A stretch of DNA of 64,000 bases from Ampelocalamus luodianensis (Eukaryota; Streptophyta; Magnoliopsida; Poales; Poaceae), in contig CM070627.1 of NCBI GenBank assembly GCA_036346255.1, positions 33,998,143-34,062,142 of the forward strand, read 5' to 3'. Position 1 is the stretch's first letter, and every line of letters begins with the position of its first letter. The translations under genes and the position numbers were made by a program. The notes beneath the pieces were generated by a model, which had not been told where the DNA came from, did not search any database, and saw only the letters and a program-made list of their open reading frames with translations. Shown in pieces: positions 22,015 through 34,025 of the stretch.

Positions 22015-23971
22015 TGTTGATGTCAGGGGGATACGCTTCTAATCTCAGTGTGACGAATAATTGGCAATAGCGCGTCGAGGCGTTTGCCGAAACCCTTGTT
22101 TTCGGCAAATTTAGGTTGTTGTCAGCCGTCAGGAGGTCAGATCAGCCTAGGTGGCGGTCTGACTGGTCAAAAGTTTTCTTTATAATTTTGAGCTAGGCCA
22201 AAAATAGAGGGTGTAGAGAAGTGAGAGGGTTCCTTTGCACTTGGATCTACAATTTTTGGAGCTTTGAGTTAAAAAGTTCTATTCGAATTAGTTTCCAAAG
22301 AGTCTGCAAATTTTCAGGGCAAAAATTTGGCTAAGGACCTCAGCGGTTTGACCGGCCAGGACCTGATCATGCGCCGAGTAGGCGATGATCTTCGTGGGTT
22401 AGGTTGAATTCATGGGTTTCAGTACATATGTGTTGCATGATGCATGTTTTGGCTAACGTGGGTCAAGTTACAAAGAACTTGCGTCCGAAATCGATTTCTT
22501 GGTCTATTGTTATGCAAGAGGCTTGGTGGTCAACGACAGTCAACGGCATGGATGATCGGGACTAGGTTAGGAGAGCTGAGGTACAGAACAGTCAACGATG
22601 TCAGGTGAAGTCATTGGACTCAAGCATATTGCAATATGGACAAGGATGAATGAACGGGAAGTTCGGTGCGACGGGTCAGATCAAGCGGTGCTGGGGTCGA
22701 TACAAGTGCTATGGTAGTTTCGATGGGAGCCGAATGAGAGACTTACCAACATGAAGAGAGCTATTGATCAACTTACACATTACGAAGCATGTGATTTCTT
22801 CATGGCGATTGAACTCGGTCTTTGGAAAAGGATCGAGAAAGGGTATTTTGGTATCTTCACAAAAATACAACCTTGGTGACCTTCGGCAAAACTGTGGCGC
22901 AATACGGAACAAGGACAGGTGGTTTAGGTCAAGTGAAGATTGAGATCACGATGAGACGGATTCGAGAAGCCCAATTTGTCATCCACTTTAAGAAGGGTGC
23001 GTGAGTGTGACTAGTTTGTGTGTAGGATTAACGGGTGCCTGTTAAGGTTTTCTCTCTAAACCTATCCTCTACTATAAAAGGGAGATATCCGGATTTGGAG
23101 CCTCTCCAGCCTTCCTAAGTGAAAACCCTATTTTGTGATTTGGGGGAAAGTGGAGTAGAAAAGGCTAGAGTTTGTAAGAGATGGATTGATTGAGTGCTCA
23201 AGTGTTGAGGTTTGGTCTTCCTTGATGGAGTGGCTGTATACCATCAATCTTCTCAAATCAATCCAAGCAATATTTCCTCAAGTTGAGTTCCCTCTTGTTC
23301 TTTCTCTCTCCTTGATGTGTTTTGTGATTTTGTTTGTTTCTTTGGTTTTGTTAGACTTCATGCTGTGATAGCTTGTTACAACATGTGAAAATATATCTAG
23401 GATCATGTTGATCATCATTCACCCACGAGTAAGTTTTTGGGTCAAAGTTTGAATTTCTTCGATTCTTGTGCCTTCTTAATCTTATCTAAGAAATTCGTGG
23501 AACCTTAGCTTCGATCGTCCTGATCGTTGATTGGAATAGGTTTGCTGACCTTTTTGATGAGCTATGTTTGAAGTTTCAGAGGATTTGGATCACGGAGTAG
23601 GAAGTTATGTCTTTGTATGATCTTCTCGGGCTGCTCTCAGGCAACAAGCGGTCAGACTGGCCATTGAGAGGTTAGACCGCCCGATGAGAGGTCAGATCGC
23701 CGACCAGTAGAAGTCTGACCTACCGACCTATGGTCAGACCGACTGACTAGCTGCGGTTAGACCGGTCGACCAGCTGTGGTCAATCAGGCTAACCAGCAGT
23801 GGTCTTTTGCCTTAGGGATTTTGTTGGGTTCAACGCAAGACTTCCGTTGTGCTTGTGCTTCTGATCTTCCTAGCTTTCATAGCTACTGAGATAAAGAAGT
23901 TGATTTCTGACGGGGTTGAAAAGGAGTATTGCTCCTATTCACCCCTCTCTAGTCGCCATTCCGGTCCAACA
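22015..23971 (+). mobile_element. Solo LTR with perfect 5-bp target duplication
   Basis: Begins TGTTGATGTCAGGGGG and ends GGTCCAACA, with TGTTG/CAACA inverted ends. GAAGG precedes it (22010-22014) and follows it (23972-23976). A TATAAAAG box lies at 23073. Inside are repeated GGTCAGACCG/GACCGGCC phrases (22120-22160, 23645-23790), and the end CACCCCTCTCTAGTCGCCAT resembles copia SIRE/Maximus-type LTR ends. It has no coding content, so it is a solo LTR from recombination of a full element. Confidence 0.8.
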
Positions 23972-23976
23972 GAAGG

Positions 23977-25436
23977 CAAATGAGTGGATGCTCTCCTCAA
24001 CTCCATATGCCTCGTGGCTACATTGGAGTTTTGAGAGCTAATGAGAGTGATAAACTTGGCTAAGAGATGCTTTGAGATTGCTAGAGTACGAGTGCATTAG
24101 GGAGGGTGGGGTCCTTCTTAATGAAGCATCAAATCGATTCATTTGCAATTCTTTCCTGCCATGGTGGCCTCCACGTATACGGTCGGATCCTCATTGGCAG
24201 ATGGTGAGTAGTTGTTGTGATCCACTTAAAGAAGTTTAGTGACCCAAAAGTGTGTAGTTTGATAGAACAGTGACCTATTTGAACCACCATAGTAAGTTTA
24301 GTGACCCGCAATGCAATTTACTCTTTAGAGAAGATGACATAATCAACCGAAGACACATTTCTCAATAGCTTTGATTGCATTGCCTCTTTCTAAAGTGATT
24401 TTGAACGATGAAGAGCATGTCAGTTTTGACTTTTGAAGTAGGCAACATTTTTTGGCTTGTGATGAGTGATCTAGGAAATCTGTAATTGTTTGTTGCATAT
24501 CTAATCTAATTGTACATATATATCCTCAAGGATAGAGGGATGAGATCGGCGTGTGGTATAAAGGAGAATGGGAGACTCGGGTATATCGAGTTTGATCAAA
24601 GGCAATGTTGACATTTTGACTAACGTCACTCTCCAAAATTAACTTATCTGATGTTATCCCTTTCAACCTGAAACCTAGGGTTGACTGATGATATTGGCAC
24701 TTTCCAACACTTTCCATGTTTCACGGTGCATATATCCGTGGTCAAGTTTGTAGTCAGTGGTAGTTTTGAAGTTACGCTGTTATCGGATACTCCATAGATC
24801 CAATTTTCCCTTTCATGTAGGCATCAAATATCTGCAACCATTCTCCCCTCACAACAATGGAGCGATGTCGAAGTTTGAGTTGAACTCTTTACACTGAGCA
24901 GCACTCTTGACATATAAGATTGCACAACATTTTCCAGGATAAGTTTGCAATAGCATTTTTATGTCCTCACCAATCAAAGTTGAGTACATGGTTACATCTT
25001 CTCCGAGAATGGGATAAGGTGAAGAAAAAATACTCTTAAATTGCAAGGTGACAAGTTCTGCCTTCTATACTGACTTATGGAGCTATTCGACCAAAGAAAA
25101 TTATTGTGAGTTCAATAACAAAAGCCATGCTTCTATGCAGTCCTCTCTTATCCCCATTCAGAGGTCCTCAGGTTCACTGTTCACTGCTGCAACATAGCAT
25201 TAGTTTTTCTTGGACACATATGAGTGTTCATGACTCAGATTATGTTGTTTACAGGCAGCCATTGGTTACTTATATAGGGACATGGAAGCTCTAGGTACAT
25301 TTTCTAACCTCTAGGTACATTTTCTAACATTTTCTTCTGATGGGTTTATATTGTATGGAGGTGGAACTAGCTTCTGGTGGCACTGCTTGGTGTTTTTTTA
25401 TTCATGAACTATGTTGTTGAGTATATCCTAATTTAG
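23977..25436. other. Unclassified stretch; no gene
   Basis: Continues the sequence interrupted at 22009. At 24230-24330 is a short repeat phrase (TTTAGTGACCC near both ends) that looks like a small DNA-transposon terminus. At 25290-25330 the phrase CTCTAGGTACATTTTCTAAC occurs twice in tandem. No coding domain found. Confidence 0.35.
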
Positions 25437-25990
25437 GGGAGAATTTTTATTATTATTTAACCATTTTTAATAATATTTTAAAGTCAATCCATCGCTAACT
25501 TTATTTTCAACTCTAACCCTTTTGGTCACGCAATAACGCGCGGCGTGGCTAAAGCATTATGTCACGCTATTGACCTCGGCGTGGCCAAAGCTGTCACGCA
25601 AGTCATCACACAAGCCGTCATGCGTACGGCGTGTCAGCATGGAGAGCTTGCGTGGCCCAGTTCCGTCATGCCAGTATTCATGGCGTGGCAAGACCCTTTG
25701 CCAACGCCGTTAGTAATAGCATGACTAAACCGTGTTACCACGCCAATCTTTGGCGCACTCCAGAGGCGGTGCAAGCATGCGGGAGAGGTGAGGGGCCAAG
25801 TCCTGCCACGCTGCGTCCATTAGCGTGGCAGGTTTGCTTTGTCACGCCATGACTCATGGTGTAACAAAGCACAATAGAACCCTCCAGTCAGTCCCACCCA
25901 AGCCCTAACTCATTCTCTCTTCCTCCCTCCCCTTCCTATGGTGGCTCTCTCATCACCCTATGTTAGCATTGCGGCACTTGAAGCTCTTAT
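25437..25990 (-). repeat. Probable terminal region of a Mutator-like element
   Basis: Starts GGGGAGAATTTTTATTATT and passes through an AT-rich zone into a block rich in GTCACGC and GGCGTGGC motifs in both orientations (25520-25860). This layout is what Mutator-like elements that carry PMD genes commonly show. The matching end lies outside the window, so the assignment is inference. Confidence 0.4.
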
Positions 25991-25999
25991 GTATGGCTA

Positions 26000-27921
26000 C
26001 TTGTGTATGTAGTTGTGATGAATTAGTTATGAAGTATGTCTTGTGGACCTTTATATTTATGTTGTGCCTTGCCTTTTGTGGTAGGTGCACCAATAAGATC
26101 CGAGAGGACCATCTCGTCGGGTAATCTGGCATCCACCTTGTCCTCTTCGTTGTCGTCATCATCATCTCATGCTATGGTAGTGGATGTCGTTGCCCTCGAT
26201 GAGGTAGCACGGGATGAGCCACTCCGAGCCGAGGCAGCTTGAACAACATCCCTCGCGACGATGCAATTCATTTTAGTTGCGATGCACCTGCATTGGCGGC
26301 GAACAATCTACAAGGACAAACAAAAGGAGAGTAAGAAACAACCAATAACCAATTCCATGAATAACTCACACAATTTAACATAATTACTATGCGTTAAAGA
26401 AAGGGCAGTCAAAAATACTTCAGGCCGGATAGCGAATTTGATAGATTACATACTTTCAATAACAAAAATTCACACACAAAAACGATGTGGACAAGAGGGG
26501 ATTATAACTCATGATTCATGAAAGTTGAAAAGTCAAATTGTTCTCTACAAAATTAAGGATTAAGATGAACCTACTACAATCCTCCCAAAGTGATGGCATA
26601 TCAGCTGAAGACACTGATTAGTTTATAATCACACTTCAGATTTAATAAATAGGCAACAATCCAACACTCCCCAACATGATAAAATGACAATATATTTTGC
26701 ACATTGCTAACAAGTAGCGCGAACCAATGTTTCCACACGATAAGAATGGAATTGCACTTAAGTGTTTCCACACAAACAACTTTTAGTTCAAGTCAATAAG
26801 ACAGAGAGCTGAAATGAATAAAAGCATGAAATGCACGAATATAGGAACCACAACATCTATACAAGTTACAAAAATGACATACATAGAGGCAATCCGTTCA
26901 ATACTACATGCTATGATTTCACATCAAGTAACAGGATTACATAAATATAATTTTAATGACTATTAAATTCAACATCACTAAGTTAATCACAGCACAAATA
27001 GAAGATAAAAGGCATAAAGAAGGATCACATAAGCATCTAGCATCACTGAGTTGATCTCAACATTATTTGTCTTTTTGTAAGGTAACGAAGGCATAGGATA
27101 CCTCAACAAAGTTCCTAGCTCCCCTTTGAACCCTCAGTAGCATAAGCACCTCACCAGCCTCCTTGCTTATGCATGCCAGCTGCCTTCCCTGTGAACGGTA
27201 AACATTGTTAATAACTGCACCAACCGTGACATGGGAAATTTCCATTTGGACTAAAATTAACTCACATAGTATGCATTGATGGGGGCCTCTTCGGTTGTGT
27301 GCTGTTCGTGTGAACTTATCGTACTCATCTACGATATCCTCGTCAGACGAGTGGCCCTCCCCTATGTCCAGCCTCGAAGGTAGGTCATGGCAGTCGGTTG
27401 CAAGCGCAACACGTATGCGTGGAGCCTCGTGTCGGTACCTCCTCCTTTGGTTAATCTGCCACGCAAACAAGTTCATTGGTAGTTCACAAATTGATGCCTA
27501 TCCGATGGATCTGTGGCATGTCCCTAGACTGATTGGATCGGTCAGGCCACTCCAACACATATGCATGATGATAATGGACCCAATCGGTGTGACTTAATAT
27601 TCTACAATACTCTCTTGAACACAAGAAATAGCGTAACCCCAAATCGGTACCTCGCCTTAATGATCATACCTACAACACTCTAGTTGATGAGGTAACCCAA
27701 TTCGGTTAATCCTGCCACGCAAACAAGTTCACTGTTAACATTGAAACCATAACCCACGAAGTTAATGAATGGCAATAGGTACCCTCACTCGGGTAGGTTC
27801 AGACCAGTCGAGAACTCAATCGGTGGACATACTTGTAGCTTGCCAAACTATCTCATCACCCGATGGGGGCATGTAGTACTCTACCGCATGGAAGTAAATA
27901 AGTGGTGAGAGTGTCATACAC
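26000..27921 (-). pseudogene. Plant mobile domain (PMD/MAIN-like) gene, C-terminal part
   Basis: Last of three minus-strand pieces of one decayed gene. Next to the retroelement junction it reads TLSPLIYFHAVEYYMP (27850-27915), the HxVEYYMP stretch of plant mobile domain proteins. 27063-27476 gives a longer open frame (MNLFAWQINQRRR, then RGPHQCI and RGARNFVEVSYAFVTLQ). 26040-26270 looks like the acidic/serine tail. 26270-27060 is AT-rich and probably intronic. PMDs occur in host silencing factors (MAIN, MAIL1) and as cargo of transposons. The decay and flanking repeats favour transposon cargo. Boundaries are approximate, and part of the 27449-27477 exon is duplicated at 27704-27734. Confidence 0.6.
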
Positions 27922-28520
27922 AAATGCGGCAGTTTCAAGCCGGCAAGGGCGGTGGCGCAAATGCAAATTAAGGGGGGAAGTGATGGCCAGAAGGAGATGT
28001 GGGGCGAATGTGGCTTTGATTGCCATCCAATGCACGCTAACGATGAGTTCCTAATGACGCTAACGACGGTGGCTCGGGGAGGAAGGAGGCGAGGAAGAAG
28101 CTGACCAGTGGGGCCATTGGTCAGTGAGAGTGAGAGGGAAGAGAGAGGCACGGGGAGAGGTGGGCTGGGCAGAAGAAAACGGGCCGGGTGAGAGAGAAAG
28201 GAATTGGGCCGAGTGAGAGAGATTAGGCCCAAAAGAGTTTTCTGGATTTTTATTTGATTTCAGATTTACAGAAATTGAATTAATTCAAATAGGCTTTTAA
28301 AAATAGCAAATAGAGTTCAAAATTCTGAAAAAATTCACAGAAATTCCCTGAATTATTTTGAACTGAAATAAAATATTTCCAATTCAAGTTTGGTCTTTAG
28401 ATTTGCAAATAATTTATTTTGTCTTAAAATAAATAGGGAAAAACTTTTTAAAAAGTCCAAAAAATCCAAGGAAATTAATTAAATTTTCTTTTGATAGAAA
28501 TGAAATTTTGGGATGTTACA
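27922..28520 (-). repeat. 3' LTR of element B, first 600 bp only
   Basis: Starts TGTAACATCCC at 28520 and matches the 5' LTR through GCCGGCTTGAAA(C/T)TGCCGCA, then departs at about 27922 into PMD sequence. Roughly 2.5 kb of LTR is missing. Confidence 0.8.
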
Positions 28521-28535
28521 AACCTACCTCCTTAA
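28521..28535 (-). promoter_or_regulatory. Polypurine tract of element B
   Basis: The minus strand reads TTAAGGAGGTAGGTT directly before the LTR start; the purine core primes plus-strand DNA synthesis. The same AAGGAGGT core precedes the 3' LTR of element A. Confidence 0.7.
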
Positions 28536-31500
28536 AGGGAATCTTGTCCCCGAGATTTAGACTAGCTAGCAAAGAGGTAGTGATACTCAGCTTTCAAATC
28601 CTCTTCTCGTTCCCATGTGACTTGTTCTTTTGAGTGATTGCTCCACTGCACTTTGCAAGAACGGATGACTTTACTTCTTGTGACGCGTTCTGCCACATCT
28701 AGAATCTTGACCGGATGTTCCACATAAGTAAGGCCTTCCTGCAGATCAATGCTCTCAAGCGGGGTCTATTTTGTTGGTACTCTAAGACATTTCTTCAGTT
28801 GAGACACATGGAAGACATCATGAACTGCGGATAGCGATTCCGGTAACTCGAGCTGATATGCAACTTCACCTATTTTTCCCAATATCTTGTATGGCCCAAC
28901 AAATCTAGGTGCAAGTTTTCCTTTGGTCCGAAATCTTTTCACACCTCTAAGTGGAGTCACTCTGAGATAGACAAAATCTCCTATTTTGAATGACAGATCT
29001 CTCCGACGATTGTTAGCATAACTTTTCTGTTGAGACTGTGCTACTTTCAACTATTCCTTTATCACTTTTACTTTATTTTTAGCCTCTGTAATCAACCCAA
29101 GGCCAAAGAATTGATGTTCCCCTAGTTCATCCCAAAGAAGAGGTGTTCTACACTTCTTGCCATACAATGCTTCGAATGGTGACATATGAAGGTTGGCTTC
29201 ATAGCTGTTATTGTACGAAAGTTTTGCGTAGGGAAGGTTCCTATCCCAACTGGTTCCACAATCCAAGGCGCAAGCTCGTAACATGTCCTCTAAAATGTGA
29301 TTTACATTTTTGTCCGACCATCTGTTTAGGGATGATAAGTTGTACTGAAGTTGACTCTTGTTCCCAACGCTTCGTGCAGACTCTTCCAAAATCTTGAGGT
29401 GAACTGAGAACCTCTGTCTGACACTATCTTATTTGGAACTCCATGTAGACAGCCAATTCTTTCCATATACAATTGTGCTAGCTTACCACTCTTGTAAGTG
29501 GTTCTGATTGGAATGAAATGTGCCACTTTGGTCAATCGATCTATTATAACCCAAATGGAATCATATCTTGATTGGGTCCTAGGAAGTCTGGTAATAAAAT
29601 CCATACGGATCTCTTCCCATTTCCATTCTGAAATTGGTAATAGTTGTAACAACCCTGTAGGTCTTTGATGTTCAGCTTTGACTCTTTGACATACATCACA
29701 ATGTACAACATACTCAGTAATTTCTTGTTTCATGTTGACCCACCAATATTTTTCTTTTAAGTCTTGGTACATCTTGGCACTTCTAGGATGAATGGAATAA
29801 GGAGATTCATGGGCTTCTTGTAATATCATCTGCTTTATCTCCTTGTGATCAGGCACACAAATACGGTTTTCAAACCAAACAATACCATGTTCATCCTCAG
29901 AAAATCATGGGGCTTTTCCTCTTCTCATGTTTTTCTGAGTTTCTTTGATGTCCTCATCTGTTTTATGATTTTCTCGGATTTGCTCTTGAATTGTGGGTTG
30001 CACTTCTAGTGTGTTCACACATCCTAGACTCACTATTTCCAAATTCAGATGTTTCAACTCCTCAAACAATCTTGGCTGATTTTCTTGAACCAAAATCATG
30101 TTGTAATAACCTTTTTGCTCAAAGCATCTGGAACTACATTAGCTCTATCTGGATGGTAATGAATGCCAATGTCATAGTCCTTGATTAGTTCTAACCATTT
30201 TCTTTGCCTCAGGTTAAGTTCCAATTGAGTGAAAATATATTTCAAACTTTTATGGTCCGTGAAAATTTCGCAGCGATTACCGATGAGATAATGCCGCCAA
30301 ATTTTCAGAGCATGCACAATTGCTGCCAATTCCAAGTCATGTGTTGGGTAGTTCCCTTCATGGGGTTGTAACTGACGAGATGTGTAAGCTACAACCTTGC
30401 CCTCTTGCATTAACACACATCCAAGTCCTTGATGTGAAGCATTACATAATACTTAAAAGTCCTTGTGGATGTTAGGCAAAACCAACACTGGTGTAGAAAC
30501 TAGTCTTTGCTTCAATTCCTTAAAACTTTGCTCACAAGCATCTGTCCATTCGAACTTCTTTTTTTTCCTTTAGCAACCGAGTCATAGGTCTAGCAATCTT
30601 GGAAAAACCTTCAATGAATCTATGGTAGTACCCAGCTAAACCAAGAAAACTTCTTACTTCTGTAACAGACTTGGGTTGCTTCCTATCCATTACGACTTCC
30701 ACTTTAGCTGGATCCATTGCAACTCCACTTGCTGACACAATGTGACCAAGAAAAGCCACTTGTTTTAACCAGAAGTCACTCTTGCTAAGCTTGGCGTAAA
30801 GTTGATGTCCTTTGAGTTTTTCGAATACATCCTGAGATGTTTTTCATGTTCTTCTTCATCTTTGAAGTAGATGGGAATGTCATCGATAAATACAACCATA
30901 AATTTATCCAAAAATTCCATAAATACTTTATTCATCATATTCATGAAATAAGCCAGTGCATTTGTTAAACCAAATGACATCACTGTATACTCATACAGTC
31001 CATATCTAGTTGTGAAGACAGTCTTGGGTATGTCCTCGGGTTTGATCTTCAACTGATGATAGCCGGATCTCAAATCAATTTAGGAGAATAAACTTTCTCC
31101 TTTTAGTTGATCAAAGAGATCATCGATCCTGAGCAAAGGATACTGTTCTTCATTGTGACCTCATTGAGTGATCTGTAATCTATACACATCCTGATATTGT
31201 TGTCCTTTTTCTTGACAAATAGTACCGGTGCTCCCCAAGGTGATGAACTTGGTTGTATGTAACCTTTGTTCTGCAATTCTTCAATTTGTTTCTTCAGTTC
31301 CACTAACTCATTAGCTGGCATTCTGTAGGGTTTCTTTGAAATTGGAGCAGTCCCTAGGACTAGATCAATTAGGAATATAATGTCCCTATCTAGTGACATA
31401 TCGGATAAATCCTCAGGAAAAACATCAGGGTATTCTTACACCACCGGGATTTCTTCTAATTTTACTTCCTTAAGACTATTGAGGGTTGGGTTTCCTTTGG

Positions 31501-31873
31501 TAGGAGTATGTGGTCTGAATTCCGCTTTAATCCCTTGGTCATTTGTGGGAGTGATAGATCTTTTGGCATAATCTATCTGACCTTGATTTTTGGCTAACCA
31601 ATCCAATCTGAGGATCACATCTAAACCTTGGGAGTGCAAGACTATCAAATCTGCCAAGAAGGTTACTCCCGCTATTTCCAAGGTAAGATTTGAGCAAAGG
31701 GAACTAGTTCTCATTTCCGAGCCCGGGGAGTGGATTATCATAGGGTTAACTAAGGAGGAGGTAGATAACCCATAATTTCCTATAAACTTATTTGAAACAA
31801 ATGAATGCGAAGCTCCTGAATCGAATAAAACTGATGCTAGTACTGAATTCACAAGAAACGTACTAAGGAACAC
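28536..31873 (-). pseudogene. Element B pol: protease, RT, RNase H, integrase, chromodomain
   Basis: Follows the Ty3/gypsy order on the minus strand. Protease (31873-31560) has an intact active-site phrase VLFDSGASHSFVS. RT (31370-30550) shows PISKKPYRMP, FGLTNALAYFMN and the catalytic VVFIDD. RNase H (30530-30100) has VLMQEGKVVAYTSRQL and FTDHKSLKYIF. Integrase (29856-29050) has the zinc-binding pair HESPYSIHP and CDVCQ plus catalytic aspartates in MDFI and SDRGSQF. The third acid (normally in QTERVNQ) is lost by a frameshift near 29330. The C-terminal chromodomain runs to about 28560 (ILDVAERVTRSK, CKVQWSNHS, TWEREEDLKAEY). The frames are broken at least six times. Confidence 0.87.
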
Positions 31874-31894
31874 ATTTGTGCAGTCTGAGCTTCT

Positions 31895-33032
31895 TCAGCT
31901 GTGACATGGTTCACGCGGCCCTTTGCAAAATGATCTAGCTTTTGGGCAACTGGAGTGCTGCTGGTGGCCAGGACTCCTATCTTTGGCTTGGCTGGTACAA
32001 GAGAAGATGTCACTTAGGACACTTGTTGGCAAAGTGTCCCATCTCCCGACAGTGATAATAGGTGATGCCCACTGCAAAAGAAGCATCCTTCAAGACTTGG
32101 CCTCCTAAAGAAGGGTTGTGGAAGCCAGAGTTGTTGGAACGGGGCATAGGAACAAGCATCATTGAAGATGACGAAGACTAAAATCTTCCACGCTGCGGCT
32201 GCTGAAAAGGAGTGGGGCGAGGCTTGGGAAATCCTCCTGAATTGTACTTCTGAGCCACCATCCTTCTCTTGCGATTCTCCATCTCTAAATGCTTGCCTTC
32301 GGCGAATAGCCTTGTTCATCAACTGCTGGAAAATCGATGTAGTCTTGAGTGATTAGACGAATAGAGAGATCATCGTTGAGGCCTTCCAGAAAGCATTCTT
32401 GCTTTGCTTCATCGGTGGCCACGTCTTCCAAAGCATAATGGGACAGCTGGTTAAACTTGTGGAGGTATTTGTTGGTGGTACGGTTGCCTTGACGCAGAGT
32501 GCAGAATTCTTTCTTCTTAGGGCCACCATGCCCGAAGGAATGTGTGCATGGTGGAAAGCCCACAGAAACTCATTCCAGGTGATAGCTTTGGTATCAGCGT
32601 GAGGCTGAGTGAAGTTATCGCACTATTCTGAAGCTGGACCGTTCTGCTAGTGAGAGGCAAACAGAACTCTCTCACATTCACTGCACTAGGCAATGTCCAA
32701 TTTCTTGCCAATTGCCCAAAGCCAGTCATTAGCATCCATCGGCTCGGTGGAGCTAGAGAATGTTGGAGGGCTCATTCTCATGAACTCTGAAGGTTGACTC
32801 TTTGAGGTGGTGGCGGTGGCGGTGGTGCTTGAGCTACAGCTGCCTGCAAGTTCTGGGTATTATTAAGTGACTGAGCAAGCAGGTCAATCTGGTGAGACTG
32901 ATTGGCCATCATCTGGCGCCAATCAGGTTCGTTTGTCAGAGGTGGTGGTGGAATCGGGTTGTTCTGATAGTCAGCATTTGCGTTGCCCTGTCCACTTGCA
33001 CTTTCGTTGCCAGATCTGCGAGTGATCACCAT
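31895..33032 (-). pseudogene. Element B gag with damaged zinc knuckle
   Basis: Starts MVITRRSGNESASGQGN at 33032 and has a proline stretch (APPPPPPPQ), then the gypsy gag core with MDANDWLWAI, KEFCTLRQG and DDLSIRLITQD (32700-32290). The CCHC knuckle near 32040 reads YYHCREMGHFANKC: the first cysteine has become tyrosine, so it could no longer bind zinc. Frames shift several times. Gag would form the virus-like particle. Confidence 0.8.
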
Positions 33033-33306
33033 CTGCCAGAACTCGAAGACTTAGAAAATATAAGAGAAAGGAAACTAAGGGGGATAGACTTAAAACAACA
33101 CCAAAAACCAAGAACACGCACAAGAGGGCAATTTTTTTGAAATAACTATTATTTTATTATTATTTTATTGTTTGATTGTGACTGCCACAACAAGAATGAC
33201 AGCTCACAATTCGTCCAAACGGAAATCAAAACTATGCATAATGTTAGGATCTAAAACTAAGGGTCTAGTCCAAAGGGGTCTGTATGCTGAACTGGCTGTC
33301 AGTCCT

Positions 33307-33854
33307 CTACCTCTTCGATGTCGGTGTCGAAGACTCTCCCTGAACAGAGGAAGAAGCATTGCTTGCCTTAAGCATGAATAACTCCTCCTCTGCCTCTTGT
33401 AGCCTCTGCTGAGTGGCATGTAGCTTGTCTAAGGTGGGCTGGTAGGTGTAGTCCATCGCGACGGTCAGCTCTACCTGCCTGGTTAGATCAGGGAAATCCT
33501 CATCCCTGGTGGGATGGAAAGAGCTGCGCTGACTGGTGGGGTAGTGAAGCGGGTATAAGTGGAAACTGGATCGACGTAGTCTACGGATGGCCGTGTTGCA
33601 TCCTGTATGCTGTATGCTGGTGAAGAAGGTGTCGTGAAGTACTAGGGCGTCGAAGATGTGTAGTGGTGCTTCCTCCTGAGAGTTGGTGTAGAGTAGCACC
33701 TCTACTCTCCACCTCTTCTGGGTCCCCACTGTGTATATGTATCCCTAATAAACCGGTCTCTCCTCAAACTGCAGCTACTGCATCATATTCCATAATGCTA
33801 CTTCCAAGTGTCTAGTGTAAGCACCACGGGAAAGTGCTCTAGTTACCTCGGCCA
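33307..33854 (-). pseudogene. Extra ORF between PBS and gag in element B (unknown function)
   Basis: An open frame from ATG 33854 (MAEVTRALSRGAY...) to the stop at 33307, with two in-frame stops near the start. The N-terminal half has the pattern ALWNMMQ, RPVY, WRVEVLLYTN. The C-terminal half is a predicted coiled coil (DKLHATQQRLQEAEEELFML). The same pattern occurs before gag in element A (ELWKLLQVL, RPLY; then CAYETLQRVEERIAML). I do not recognise a named domain. Plant retrotransposons are known to carry additional ORFs, and this looks like one. Confidence 0.55.
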
Positions 33855-34008
33855 TCTACAATTTTTAAAAGACATGTGTTAGTAACCAATTTTAAAGAGA
33901 AAGGTTGAGTAAGGACACCAGAAAGACAGATAAAATATTTTTAGTTTTTTTAAAATAAGTCCTTAGGGTATGTCCGATCTAGTAAAGGTTGTGACTTACA
34001 GTCGATAT

Positions 34009-34021
34009 GGCTCTAATACCA
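34009..34021 (-). promoter_or_regulatory. Primer binding site of element B
   Basis: The minus strand reads TGGTATTAGAGCC, four bases after the LTR end. It is complementary to initiator tRNA-Met with one change from TGGTATCAGAGCC. Confidence 0.8.
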
Positions 34022-34025
34022 TCTT

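Noticed and set aside
24180..24340. Possible small DNA transposon with TTTAGTGACCC ends
   Set aside because: The repeated phrase is suggestive but I could not define both ends or a target duplication.
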